A stretch of 33,945 nt of DNA, from contig MHWN01000011.1 in assembly GCA_001825395.1 (NCBI GenBank), positions 1-33,945 on the forward strand. Direction: 5' to 3'. Numbering within the stretch: position 1 is the stretch's first letter; every line of letters begins with the position of its first letter. Shown in pieces: positions 7,466 to 14,888 of the stretch. The notes under the pieces are model-generated. The model was not told the DNA's origin, did no database searches, and saw nothing but the letters and a program-made list of their open reading frames with translations. The DNA comes from Candidatus Zambryskibacteria bacterium RIFCSPLOWO2_02_FULL_39_26. GTDB taxonomy: Bacteria > Patescibacteriota > Minisyncoccia > Phycocordibacterales > DATDWN01. The position numbers and the translations under genes are program-made.

Positions 7466-7474
7466 TGATATAAT
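7466..7474 (+). promoter_or_regulatory. Extended -10 promoter of hpf (predicts a leaderless mRNA)
   Basis: TGATATAAT is followed by 6 nt and the ATG at 7481. A start site 7 nt after the -10 falls on the A of the ATG. Confidence 0.65.
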
Positions 7475-7480
7475 AGAAAG

Positions 7481-7894
7481 ATGAATATAAAAACACGGTC
7501 AAAAAATTTTGATATTACGCCAGCCATAGATGATTATATTGTTAAAAAGTTCTCAACTTTAGAAAAATTTATCAGCTACCATGACAACGTTTTATGTGAA
7601 GCGGAAATAGGAAGGACGACCACTCATCACAAATCCGGGGACATTTTCAGAGCAGAAATTAATATAAATATTCCCGGACAAAAGCAGATTTACGCTTTTG
7701 CCGAAGAAGTTGATTTATATACAGCCATAGATATCGTTAGAGATGAGGCGGAACGGCTTATCGTCTCGCAAAAAAATAAATATAAGACCATGTGGAGACG
7801 CGGGGCCACTCAAATAAAAAACTTAATAAAGATGATTGATATCAGAAACACAGACAGTTATAAAAAAATTAGAAATTTTAGAAGAAAAAAATGA
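7481..7894 (+). CDS. hpf: Ribosome hibernation promoting factor (HPF/YfiA/RaiA family)
   Basis: The protein is 137 aa. It begins MNIKTRSKNFDITPAIDDYI and shows the family pattern of a beta-alpha-beta-beta-beta-alpha fold, with VDLYTAIDIVRDEAERLI at about residues 85-102. The basic C-terminal tail ends NFRRKK. The protein binds the 30S decoding region and silences ribosomes in starvation. It is the short form, without the long C-terminal dimerisation domain. Its promoter predicts a leaderless transcript. Its stop overlaps the ATG of a 54-aa membrane protein (ATGA), indicating coupling. Confidence 0.88.
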   Translation: MNIKTRSKNFDITPAIDDYIVKKFSTLEKFISYHDNVLCEAEIGRTTTHHKSGDIFRAEININIPGQKQIYAFAEEVDLYTAIDIVRDEAERLIVSQKNKYKTMWRRGATQIKNLIKMIDIRNTDSYKKIRNFRRKK

Positions 7895-8055
7895 TTCAAA
7901 CAGGATCATTAAAGCAGAAAGCTAAGCCTCGTTTAATCTTTTTTGTTTTCGGCTGTATTGTCATTATCACGGGACTTTTATACATAGACACTAAAAGTCA
8001 AACTGCCGGAAAACAATTTTCATCTCTTATTAAATTTGGCGCGGAGCTTGAATAG
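7891..8055 (+). CDS. 54-aa single-pass membrane protein
   Basis: The frame begins MIQTGSLKQKAKPR at an ATG overlapping the hpf stop (ATGA), has one hydrophobic helix at about residues 15-32 (LIFFVFGCIVIITGLLYI) and ends KFGAELE before a TAG at 8053-8055. The 3' end overlaps the convergent fmt gene by 26 bp. Coupling to hpf, the positive-inside N-terminus and the clean helix support it as a real gene. Function is unknown. Confidence 0.6.
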   Translation: MIQTGSLKQKAKPRLIFFVFGCIVIITGLLYIDTKSQTAGKQFSSLIKFGAELE

Positions 8056-8917
8056 ATTTCATTCCTTTTAAATAGTCAGCATAATCCATCTCCCTTTTTC
8101 CCTCGGGGATGACCCTGTCCAAAACAAGTTCGTTCTTTTGGATATGGGCCTTTTTCACAATAATTCTTTTTCCATTTTGAAAAAAATATGCGCCGGGCCA
8201 GAGATGAAAGGCCCTTACTCTCATCAGATTTGTTGAGGCCGGGTCTCGCAAATTCAGTTCAGCATCCGCCTTTTTTATTTTTTCAGTAAAGGTAGCCAGA
8301 GAATGGTCTTGTTCCACTTCTTGAACTTTCCCCAAAACCCAGTTGGGAAGCGTTTCGGCAAGAAGAAGGGCTCCTTCCTTGGCCAACATCTTTTCCAAAT
8401 CTTCAGCGTAAGGCACGTTTTCAGTGCTCCACTCAACCACTTTTTTTTGGGAAAGTATTGGCCCGTGGTCAATTTCAGAATCCAGTCTGATAATACTTAC
8501 TCCAGTTTCAGATTCTCTTAGTATAGCGCTTTGAATAGGGGAAGATCCGCGCAGTTTTGGCAAGAGAGATGGATGAATATTTAAAGTTTTGTATTTTGGA
8601 ATACCCAGAACATTGACCGGGATAATTTTTCCGTAAGATGCTACCACAAAAACATCAAAACCATCGGGCAGATATGACCTGATTATTTTTTCAGACTCGT
8701 TTTCTCTCAATGTTTTTAGTTGTACAAAAGGTATATTATTTTTTTCCGCCCAAACCCTCGCTTCCGGCGGAGTCATAACCAGATTCCTGCCTTTCGATTT
8801 ATCTTCTGCCGTAATAATGAGTTTAGGAACAAAACCTCTAGTTTTGAGTTCATCTAAAACTATAATGGAGAATTCTGATGTTCCAAAAAACGCGAATTTT
8901 ATGCTATCTTTTTGCAT
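8030..8917 (-). CDS. fmt: Methionyl-tRNA formyltransferase
   Basis: The protein is 295 aa. It transfers a formyl group from 10-formyl-THF to Met-tRNAi for initiation. The N-terminal Rossmann domain begins KFAFFGTSEFSIIVLDEL. The family signature is present around LNIHPSLLPKLRGSSPIQ (about residues 132-149), including the catalytic Asn/His and the SLLP loop; a conserved Asp follows in SEIDHGPIL. The C-terminal domain (about 205-295) is shorter than in E. coli (315 aa). It lies 15 nt downstream of def, the usual def-fmt pair. Confidence 0.93.
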   Translation of the reverse strand: MQKDSIKFAFFGTSEFSIIVLDELKTRGFVPKLIITAEDKSKGRNLVMTPPEARVWAEKNNIPFVQLKTLRENESEKIIRSYLPDGFDVFVVASYGKIIPVNVLGIPKYKTLNIHPSLLPKLRGSSPIQSAILRESETGVSIIRLDSEIDHGPILSQKKVVEWSTENVPYAEDLEKMLAKEGALLLAETLPNWVLGKVQEVEQDHSLATFTEKIKKADAELNLRDPASTNLMRVRAFHLWPGAYFFQNGKRIIVKKAHIQKNELVLDRVIPEGKREMDYADYLKGMKSIQAPRQI

Positions 8918-8932
8918 GTTTATATATGCTAG

Positions 8933-9487
8933 CTACTTACTACTAACTACTGATTTTGGCAGAATTTCCTCAATATGTTTGGCCTTATCAATAAACAAGA
9001 TTCCGTTCAAGTGGTCCACCTCGTGCTGAAAGATTTGAGCTAAGAGCCCTGTTGCCCCGCGGGTAAATTTTTTGCCGTTTTCGTCGTAGGCCACTATTGT
9101 GGCCTTGAGGCTTCTGCTGACTTTTCCATAAAGATATCTAACGGACAGACAACCTTCCTCCACAACCATTTTTTTCTTTGAGATTTTTTTTATGACGGGA
9201 TTTATATAAACAGTCGTAGCTAGCGTCTTATATTTTTTATTGTCTTCGGTCAGCTCAGACTTAGATTCTTTGACAATATCTTGGATTCTTTTAGAGACAA
9301 CAAATATACGCAGTGGATATCCGATTTGTGGTCCTGCTATGGCTACACCGTCGTCTTGTGATTCCAAGGCCACTTTCATTTCCTCAATGATTTTTTGAAT
9401 TTTTGGCGATTTTATAGAATTAGCCGATATTTCCACGGCCATTTTTCGCAAAATCGGCGCTTCTTTTTGAAATATTTTCTTCGGCAT
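8933..9487 (-). CDS. def: Peptide deformylase
   Basis: The protein is 184 aa from the ATG at 9487 (MPKKIFQKEAPILRKMA). The frame runs 26 codons further upstream through a hairpin-rich spacer and is not a likely start. Motif 1 is GVAIAGPQIGYPLRI (G in place of the usual L in GxGLAAxQ). Motif 2 is EEGCLSV with the metal-binding Cys. Motif 3 is QHEVDHLNGILF, carrying HExxH as HEVDH. It removes the N-formyl group from nascent proteins. The last codons before the stop are built from AGTAG repeats. There is no SD. Confidence 0.92.
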   Translation of the reverse strand: MPKKIFQKEAPILRKMAVEISANSIKSPKIQKIIEEMKVALESQDDGVAIAGPQIGYPLRIFVVSKRIQDIVKESKSELTEDNKKYKTLATTVYINPVIKKISKKKMVVEEGCLSVRYLYGKVSRSLKATIVAYDENGKKFTRGATGLLAQIFQHEVDHLNGILFIDKAKHIEEILPKSVVSSK

Positions 9488-9519
9488 TAAGAGTTGAATT
9501 TTGAAATTTGTTGAACTAT

Positions 9520-9560
9520 GTTTCGAGAGGAGACTCTCGGAGGCTGTCGAGCCGAGAGTG
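9520..9560 (-). repeat. Hairpin in the priA-def spacer
   Basis: ACTCTCGG and CCGAGAGT (8 bp, 11-nt loop) fold in the spacer ahead of the def start. The word CTCCGAGAG in it recurs at about 13449, next to a copy of the repeat end described at 21504-21660. It has no T run, so it may be a processing or attenuation hairpin. Confidence 0.4.
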
Positions 9561-9654
9561 AGCAAATTTAAAGCCCTTAAATTATGCGTGCTCCTTGAGA
9601 AATATAGTGAAAAAGAATTTCAAAATATATCTTACATTATCACAAAAATAAGTA

Positions 9655-11574
9655 TTATAAAAGTGTGGCGGGGTTAACTTTAACCAAGCAATATTGTGGC
9701 AAGGAGCGAAGTTTCAGTAGAAGTTCTTTATCCACCCATTTGTCCTTTGGTATTGAGATCAGTCCATGCATTGTGTATTTTGTTTTTCCGCCCGGGTTCC
9801 AAGCGTCAAAAATATTAACCTCATAAGGTTTGAGAAATTCCTTAATTCCTTCCATCTCCTCTTTGACTGTGGTTTTTTCTCCTTCTAAAGTTATTTTTAT
9901 GTAAGTGGCGAAAGGTGGGTAGCCAATTGATTTTCTATCATCAATTTCATCACGAAAAAAATCCAAGAGGTTGCCTTTGACGGCGTAATCAAATATTTTT
10001 ATGTTTTCTTTCCTGGTTTGGATGAGAAAATTTTTGAGAGCCAAATCTCTTATAGACAAAAGAATATGAAATATTTTTTCGTTAATTTGGAAATCCGGTA
10101 TGGTAAAATACGAGTCAATTGACACCACGGCGCAGTTTTCAATTTTTTGATTGAGGTAGGAGAGGGCCATTTCTGTACCGACCATGAGGCTTCCCGGCGT
10201 AGCATAAAACAAATCTCGCACTTTTACGGCTTGTTTGTGGGTTTTGACATTTTCTTTGTCCATAATAAAAATTTTGACTTTTGGCAGAATAGCCGCTACT
10301 TCTTTTGCTACATTTTCCGTGCCGATGCCCATGGGGTTTAGCCTCCAGCCCTTGCAGTGGATGCAAAGCTCATCGGCTTCTCGGCGCTCTCCGCAGTGAT
10401 TGCAAACAAAAAGATTGCCCTTGCCTGTAACGGTTTTTTGGGATGATTTGCTATAAAGTACCACCGGCGCATTGCAATTTCTACAGACAACAACCGTTCC
10501 GCAATCACTGCAAACCGTTATAGGGAATAGACCCTTTCTTCCACAGAAAAGAAAAGTATGTTCATTATTTTCAATGGTGTTTCGAATTATACTTTTCAAT
10601 TTCTGGCCGAAAATGGTAAATTCCTTTTTTTTCATATCTTGCGGGAAACGCATATTTACTATTTCACTCCCATTAGTGCTAAGCGAACGAAACTTCAAGG
10701 GCGACAATTCAGAATAGGTCATATCTCTATTCGGATTTTTTAACTCCCAAAGAGTTTCAATCCGCAAAAGCGAATCGCCTAAAACAAGACGAATATTGGT
10801 TTCTCTGGCTATTATTTCCACTGCCGCGCGAATATCAATAAAAGGTCGGGATTGCATTTTATAAGCTCGGGAAGATTCTTTTTCCAAAACAATCGTGCCG
10901 AGATCGCTTCGGGGGATGGATAAAAAAGAACCGGTGGCGATGATAAGGACAGGGTGAGGGCTTTCTATAATTTCTCGCCAGAGGCGGACTATTTCCTTTT
11001 TAGAAAATCCCGCTTGTATTGTAAATGTGTATTTTTCAATGCCTTTTTCTAAGACAGATGTAGCGTTCAGCAAATCTTCCGTGGTCGGCAAACAGAAAAA
11101 AACAGAGCGATTTTTAGCAAATTCCTCGCGAACCAAACTTTTGTAAGTGGCATAGCGCTCGGAATTGTCAGATTGCAGTAGAAGGGTTTCATAAAAAATA
11201 CCGACAGGTTTTTCTTGTGTTTTATATTCTAAATCAGCGCTTTGATCCAAAATGGTTTTTGGAATAAGCACCGATAAAACTGCGCCCACCTCCCCCGCAT
11301 GATAATCGGCAATTTTTTTTGCACTGGCCACAAAAGAATCAGATAAAAATCTGTCAGTTTTTGTTTGCCCGATTTTTCTTATGCCATATGGCAGAGATTT
11401 AATTTCTGATTTTGAATCAAGAGCCTTTTTGCTTTCCACCACCAGACCAAAGCCGGATTTTTTCCTAAGAGGAATGGATATTAACGAGCCGATGGGCGGG
11501 TTCGTTTTAGCGAAATATGTCAGGCTGTCTTTGCCAACGCCACGACTGATAGGAATGACGGTAAGGAGATACAT
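9655..11574 (-). CDS. priA: PriA-like primosomal protein N' with degenerate helicase motifs
   Basis: The protein is 639 aa; E. coli PriA is 732. The N-terminal 3'-DNA-binding domain (about residues 1-100, with VGALAVLL-like packing absent but PIGSLISIPLRKK present) and eight Cys in the zinc-binding region (CSDCGTVVVCRNC ... CNHCG ... CIHCKG, about 345-400) are kept. Walker A (GxTGSGKT) is replaced by YETLLLQSDNSERYA, DEEH by LEKES, GTRSA by ATGSF, and motif VI GRAGR by RDLAL. The protein should bind DNA and structure the primosome but is unlikely to hydrolyse ATP. It lies 8 nt after the PEGA-protein gene and upstream of def-fmt. Confidence 0.88.
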   Translation of the reverse strand: MYLLTVIPISRGVGKDSLTYFAKTNPPIGSLISIPLRKKSGFGLVVESKKALDSKSEIKSLPYGIRKIGQTKTDRFLSDSFVASAKKIADYHAGEVGAVLSVLIPKTILDQSADLEYKTQEKPVGIFYETLLLQSDNSERYATYKSLVREEFAKNRSVFFCLPTTEDLLNATSVLEKGIEKYTFTIQAGFSKKEIVRLWREIIESPHPVLIIATGSFLSIPRSDLGTIVLEKESSRAYKMQSRPFIDIRAAVEIIARETNIRLVLGDSLLRIETLWELKNPNRDMTYSELSPLKFRSLSTNGSEIVNMRFPQDMKKKEFTIFGQKLKSIIRNTIENNEHTFLFCGRKGLFPITVCSDCGTVVVCRNCNAPVVLYSKSSQKTVTGKGNLFVCNHCGERREADELCIHCKGWRLNPMGIGTENVAKEVAAILPKVKIFIMDKENVKTHKQAVKVRDLFYATPGSLMVGTEMALSYLNQKIENCAVVSIDSYFTIPDFQINEKIFHILLSIRDLALKNFLIQTRKENIKIFDYAVKGNLLDFFRDEIDDRKSIGYPPFATYIKITLEGEKTTVKEEMEGIKEFLKPYEVNIFDAWNPGGKTKYTMHGLISIPKDKWVDKELLLKLRSLPQYCLVKVNPATLL

Positions 11575-11582
11575 GTGTGGAA

Positions 11583-12347
11583 TTATATCACTACCTGCAT
11601 TAACACTTCTCCGTCCAAGACATAAATAAAGCTCGAGTCTGTTTTCATAAACAAAGGCTTTTGCCCTCTATATACGGGCATAAAGTTTTGATTGCCTTTC
11701 TCATCAATTTCTATAACAAAAACAGAACCCAAAGTTGAAAACATTACAACGTCAGATCTGTCTTTGTAGAAAGATAAATTCCGGACTATGGTGTCCGGCT
11801 GGATGACATTTATAATTTTATCTCCGATTTTGGCCATAACAGCGTTATCCTCAAGCCAAATAGAAGCAGATTTATCAACAGAGAAAAGTGGTGTCAATTT
11901 ATCCGGCGAAGGAACGGTTACTAGGCCGTTTCGTATTCTCAAATAGTCCGGATCGTTTTTGGTGATAATTTCACCGGTGGCATTTTGTGATACGAAAATC
12001 GGAAAAAGGTTTAAGGTCTTATTGCTTTCAATTACAAAATCTTTTTTCCATGGAAAATATCCATCATGAGAAATAATAACGGAGTGTTTTGTCGGTGAAA
12101 AGGGTAAAGTGATTGTCTCATTGTCTTTTGTTGTCGTTATTTTTTCCGACTGATCAATAAAGATGGAAGTCAGAGGAAGAGAAATACTCATGCTTAACTG
12201 ACCCAACTTGCCAAGAGTTAAGTCTCCCTTAAATCTATAACCCATTTCATACAAACTAATGGATACAATAAGTAAAACCAGTACAACTGTTACCAAGCCA
12301 TACCATTTTTTATTTTCTAAAATATGAACTTTTGCATTCTCCGGCAT
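11583..12347 (-). CDS. Membrane-anchored PEGA-domain-like protein
   Basis: The protein is 254 aa. It has a short cytoplasmic N-terminus, one membrane helix at about residues 15-33 (WYGLVTVVLVLLIVSISLYE), then an extracellular region. The first part, with TSIFIDQSEKITTTKDNETI ... PFSPTKHSVIISHDGYFPWKK (about 60-105), fits a PEGA-type beta domain that often links to the cell wall. The C-terminal part (about 140-254) is beta-rich and may form repeated blades. It leads the minus-strand unit with priA, def and fmt, and is divergent from mreB1 with overlapping -10 boxes. Its function in the envelope is inferred. Confidence 0.65.
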   Translation of the reverse strand: MPENAKVHILENKKWYGLVTVVLVLLIVSISLYEMGYRFKGDLTLGKLGQLSMSISLPLTSIFIDQSEKITTTKDNETITLPFSPTKHSVIISHDGYFPWKKDFVIESNKTLNLFPIFVSQNATGEIITKNDPDYLRIRNGLVTVPSPDKLTPLFSVDKSASIWLEDNAVMAKIGDKIINVIQPDTIVRNLSFYKDRSDVVMFSTLGSVFVIEIDEKGNQNFMPVYRGQKPLFMKTDSSFIYVLDGEVLMQVVI

Positions 12348-12353
12348 ATTGGT

Positions 12354-12362
12354 TATAGTATA
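12354..12362. promoter_or_regulatory. Overlapping divergent -10 boxes (mreB1 / PEGA protein)
   Basis: TATAGT on the plus strand (12354-12359) and TATACT on the minus strand (12362-12357) overlap by 3 bp. The minus box has TTGAAA 16 bp upstream. The plus start site near 12366 leaves about 3 nt before the mreB1 ATG at 12369, so the mRNA is nearly leaderless. The two promoters cannot be occupied together. Confidence 0.55.
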
Positions 12363-12368
12363 GACGAT

Positions 12369-13382
12369 ATGGGAATTTTTTCAAAAAAACTAGGGATTGA
12401 TTTAGGCACGGCTAATACTTTAGTCTACGTTCCTAACCGTGGAGTTGTTTTAAATGAACCCTCTGTGGTGGCTGTTTCTGAAGAGGATAACCGCATTGTA
12501 GCCATTGGAATTGAAGCAAAAGAAATGATTGGTAGAACGCCAGAGTCAATTGTAGCTTATAGGCCGATGAAGGATGGGGTTATTGCCGACTACAGAGTGA
12601 CGGAGGCCATGCTCCGATATTACATGGACAAGGCCTTGGGCAAATGGAATTTTGTCAAACCGGAAGTTTTGGTTTCCGTTCCGGCTGGAGTGACCTCTAC
12701 CGAAAGACGAGCGGTAATAGAAGCGGCCGTTCGGGCAGGAGCTAAAAACGCCTATGTGGTTAAGGAACCCATACTTGCGGCCATCGGTGCGGGTATTCCT
12801 ATTCATGAAGCTATCGGGCATATGATAGTTGATATCGGCGGGGGAACAACGGATGTGGCGGTAATAGCGCTTGGTGGGATTGTTTCTTCCACATCAGTAA
12901 AATGTGCCGGAAATAAAATTGATTATGCTATTGCCGATTATATAAAGAAAACTTTTAACCTAGGAATTGGCGACAAAACGGCCGAGGATATCAAAATAAA
13001 AATCGGCTCTGCTATTCCGGTTGACGAAGAACTGGTCATGATGATAAAGGGTCGTGATTTTGTCACAGGTCTTCCTCGGAGCGTTGAAATAAAAACAAAC
13101 GAAGTGGTCAAAGCTATCAGCAAAGATTTGCGCGAAATGATAAAAGCCATAAAAGATGTTTTACAGGAAACTCCGCCGGAGCTTTCTTCCGATATTATTG
13201 ATCAAGGAATTATCATGACCGGTGGCTCGTCCCAGCTTCGAAATTTTCCGGAATTAGTTTTCCGTCGAACCGGTGTCAAAGCCGTGATGGCTAAAGATCC
13301 GATTTATTGTGTCGCTCGCGGGACAGGCATTGCACTTGAACATCTGGACGTGTATAAAAAATCAGTGATTTCAAAGAGGTAG
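12369..13382 (+). CDS. mreB: Rod-shape-determining actin homologue MreB (paralogue 1)
   Basis: The protein is 337 aa from the ATG at 12369 (MGIFSKKLGIDLGTANTLVY); the longer frame from 12324 starts before the promoter. Actin-fold ATP-binding motifs are intact: phosphate-1 IDLGTANT, phosphate-2 VDIGGGTTDVAV (about 157-168), and the adenosine motif MTGGSSQL near 290. The N-terminal hydrophobic/basic residues fit membrane binding. It forms filaments guiding lateral wall synthesis. It is a stand-alone gene; a second MreB heads the mreBCD operon at 17678. Confidence 0.93.
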   Translation: MGIFSKKLGIDLGTANTLVYVPNRGVVLNEPSVVAVSEEDNRIVAIGIEAKEMIGRTPESIVAYRPMKDGVIADYRVTEAMLRYYMDKALGKWNFVKPEVLVSVPAGVTSTERRAVIEAAVRAGAKNAYVVKEPILAAIGAGIPIHEAIGHMIVDIGGGTTDVAVIALGGIVSSTSVKCAGNKIDYAIADYIKKTFNLGIGDKTAEDIKIKIGSAIPVDEELVMMIKGRDFVTGLPRSVEIKTNEVVKAISKDLREMIKAIKDVLQETPPELSSDIIDQGIIMTGGSSQLRNFPELVFRRTGVKAVMAKDPIYCVARGTGIALEHLDVYKKSVISKR

Positions 13383-13386
13383 TTTC

Positions 13387-13413
13387 AAATCTCTTACTCG
13401 TCACAATTTTTTC
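13387..13413 (+). repeat. Solo copy of the left end of the 21504-21660 element
   Basis: The 27-nt segment starting AAATCTCTTACTCGTCACAA lies 5 nt after the mreB1 stop. It matches 21504-21530 with two differences. That copy lies 5 nt after the mrdA stop. Confidence 0.6.
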
Positions 13414-13478
13414 TAGTACCAGAATAATGATGTGGTCTCTGCCGAGATCCTCCGAGAGCCTGGCTTCCTTTTTTGTTT

Positions 13479-13487
13479 TGATATAAT
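13479..13487 (+). promoter_or_regulatory. Extended -10 promoter of holB (predicts a leaderless mRNA)
   Basis: TGATATAAT is followed by exactly 6 nt and the ATG at 13494, the same layout as at hpf. Confidence 0.65.
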
Positions 13488-13493
13488 AAAAAG

Positions 13494-14180
13494 ATGCATC
13501 AATTGCTTAGAATGTACCATTCAAAAGAGCTTCATCATGCCTACTATTTTGTGGAACACAAAGCGGGGGAGCTTGTTTCTAAACTGAAACATTTTTTAGA
13601 GAATGTTGTTGGGATTAAAACTGTTGGCAATCCGGATTTTTATCATGGCAAATTTGAAACTCTGACAATTGATGATGCTCGGACAATCACCGAATTATCT
13701 GGACGAAAGAGTTTTAACTACTTGGAAGCAAGGCTTCCAAGTAGGAGAATATATATTATCGAGGCGGATTTTGTTACAGAAGAAGCTCAAAACTCACTGC
13801 TGAAAGTTTTTGAGGAACCGACTTCTGGCACACACTTTTTTATTATTTCACCGCAAGAAATTTTGCTTCCAACTTTACGTTCCCGCATGATGGTAATTGA
13901 AGGTGAAAGTCAAAAGTCCGTAAAAGAGGAAAACATATTGAGATTACCATTGAATGAAAGGTTAGCCAAAGTTAAAGAGATAACCGAGGGAATAAGCAAT
14001 GAAGAAAAAACAAAACAAGACGCTATTATTTTACTCAATCAAGTTGAAGTGGAACTTTACGAAAAGGGTGTGGAAAAATCAAGCGGAGCTTTAAAAGTTT
14101 GCGAATCTGCCCGGGCCTCACTTTATGATCGCGGGGCCCCTATCAAAATGATACTAGAAAATTTAATGCTCTCTATTTAA
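13494..14180 (+). CDS. holB: DNA polymerase III delta'-like clamp-loader subunit
   Basis: The protein is 228 aa, shorter than E. coli HolB (334). It keeps the delta'/AAA+ core: IDDARTITELSGRKSF (about 62-77), RIYIIEADFVTEEAQNSLLKVFEEPT (the Walker B-derived and sensor region, about 85-110) and FIISPQEILLPTLRSRM, where the usual SRC becomes SRM. The N-terminal P-loop (GxxGxGK) is absent (HAYYFVEHKAGELVSK), as in many non-hydrolysing delta' subunits. The C-terminal collar domain is reduced. It lies upstream of frr with its own predicted leaderless promoter. Confidence 0.8.
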   Translation: MHQLLRMYHSKELHHAYYFVEHKAGELVSKLKHFLENVVGIKTVGNPDFYHGKFETLTIDDARTITELSGRKSFNYLEARLPSRRIYIIEADFVTEEAQNSLLKVFEEPTSGTHFFIISPQEILLPTLRSRMMVIEGESQKSVKEENILRLPLNERLAKVKEITEGISNEEKTKQDAIILLNQVEVELYEKGVEKSSGALKVCESARASLYDRGAPIKMILENLMLSI

Positions 14181-14234
14181 TATTGTTGTATTTATTATAC
14201 AATTCATTTCCTTCGATATATTGAAAATTGCGTA

Positions 14235-14243
14235 TGGTACAAT
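14235..14243 (+). promoter_or_regulatory. Extended -10 promoter of frr (predicts a leaderless mRNA)
   Basis: TGGTACAAT is followed by 6 nt and the ATG at 14250. No -35 is recognisable at the expected place. Confidence 0.6.
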
Positions 14244-14249
14244 ACGCTT

Positions 14250-14801
14250 ATGGCCTATAACTTCACTCCCTTCAAAGTAAAGCTCAAAGAAACCGAAGAT
14301 TGGCTTAAGCATGAATATTCCGGTATTCGCACCGGACGGGCTACACCGGCTATTTTGGACGGAGTTAAAGTTGAAGCCTATGGAACGCCCATGACCGTCA
14401 CCCAAGTTGCCAGTATTTCTGTAGAAGACCCAAGAACACTTCGGATAACTCCGTGGGATATGTCTTTAGTAAAGGCCGTTGAAAAGGGCGTTGTTTCTGG
14501 GGATTTAGGGTTGTCAGTGACGGTTGACGACAAGGGGCTTCGAGTAATTTTTCCAGAACTGACTTCCGATAGGCGAGCAGGACTGGTTAAAATCGCTAAA
14601 CAAAAACTTGAAGATGCCCGCATTGCTCTAAGGGGAGAGAGAGAAAAAATTGTCAAAGACATTGATAAAAAAGAAAAAGAAGGCGGAATGGGAGAAGATG
14701 ATAAATTTCGCTTAAAAGCCGAACTTCAAAAAATGTTGGATGAAGCTGGGAAAGCGCTTGATACCGCTTTCAGTAAGAAGGAGAAGGAGATAGGGGAATA
14801 A
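14250..14801 (+). CDS. frr: Ribosome recycling factor
   Basis: The protein is 183 aa, the normal family length. It contains the RRF signature EYSGIRTGRATPAILDGVKVEAYG at about residues 23-46 and SVEDPRTLRITPWD near 55-70. The C-terminal helix is rich in charged residues (REKIVKDIDKKEKEGG). With EF-G it splits post-termination ribosomes. The ATG follows an extended -10 box by 6 nt. Confidence 0.96.
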   Translation: MAYNFTPFKVKLKETEDWLKHEYSGIRTGRATPAILDGVKVEAYGTPMTVTQVASISVEDPRTLRITPWDMSLVKAVEKGVVSGDLGLSVTVDDKGLRVIFPELTSDRRAGLVKIAKQKLEDARIALRGEREKIVKDIDKKEKEGGMGEDDKFRLKAELQKMLDEAGKALDTAFSKKEKEIGE

Positions 14802-14805
14802 GCAT

Positions 14806-14888
14806 AAATTTAATTTATAAATTTTAAATCAAATCTGAATTTTAAAATTAAAATATTTAAACACTCATTTAAAACTTAAAATTCTTTT
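14806..14888 (+). repeat. AT-rich word-built inverted repeat before rseP
   Basis: The spacer is almost pure A/T and is built from variants of AATTTTAAA and their complements. Its right arm (ACTTAAAATTCTTTT) runs directly into the rseP ATG. There is no SD. It belongs to the same type of structure as 17591-17677, 24172-24273 and 24709-24781. Confidence 0.5.
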
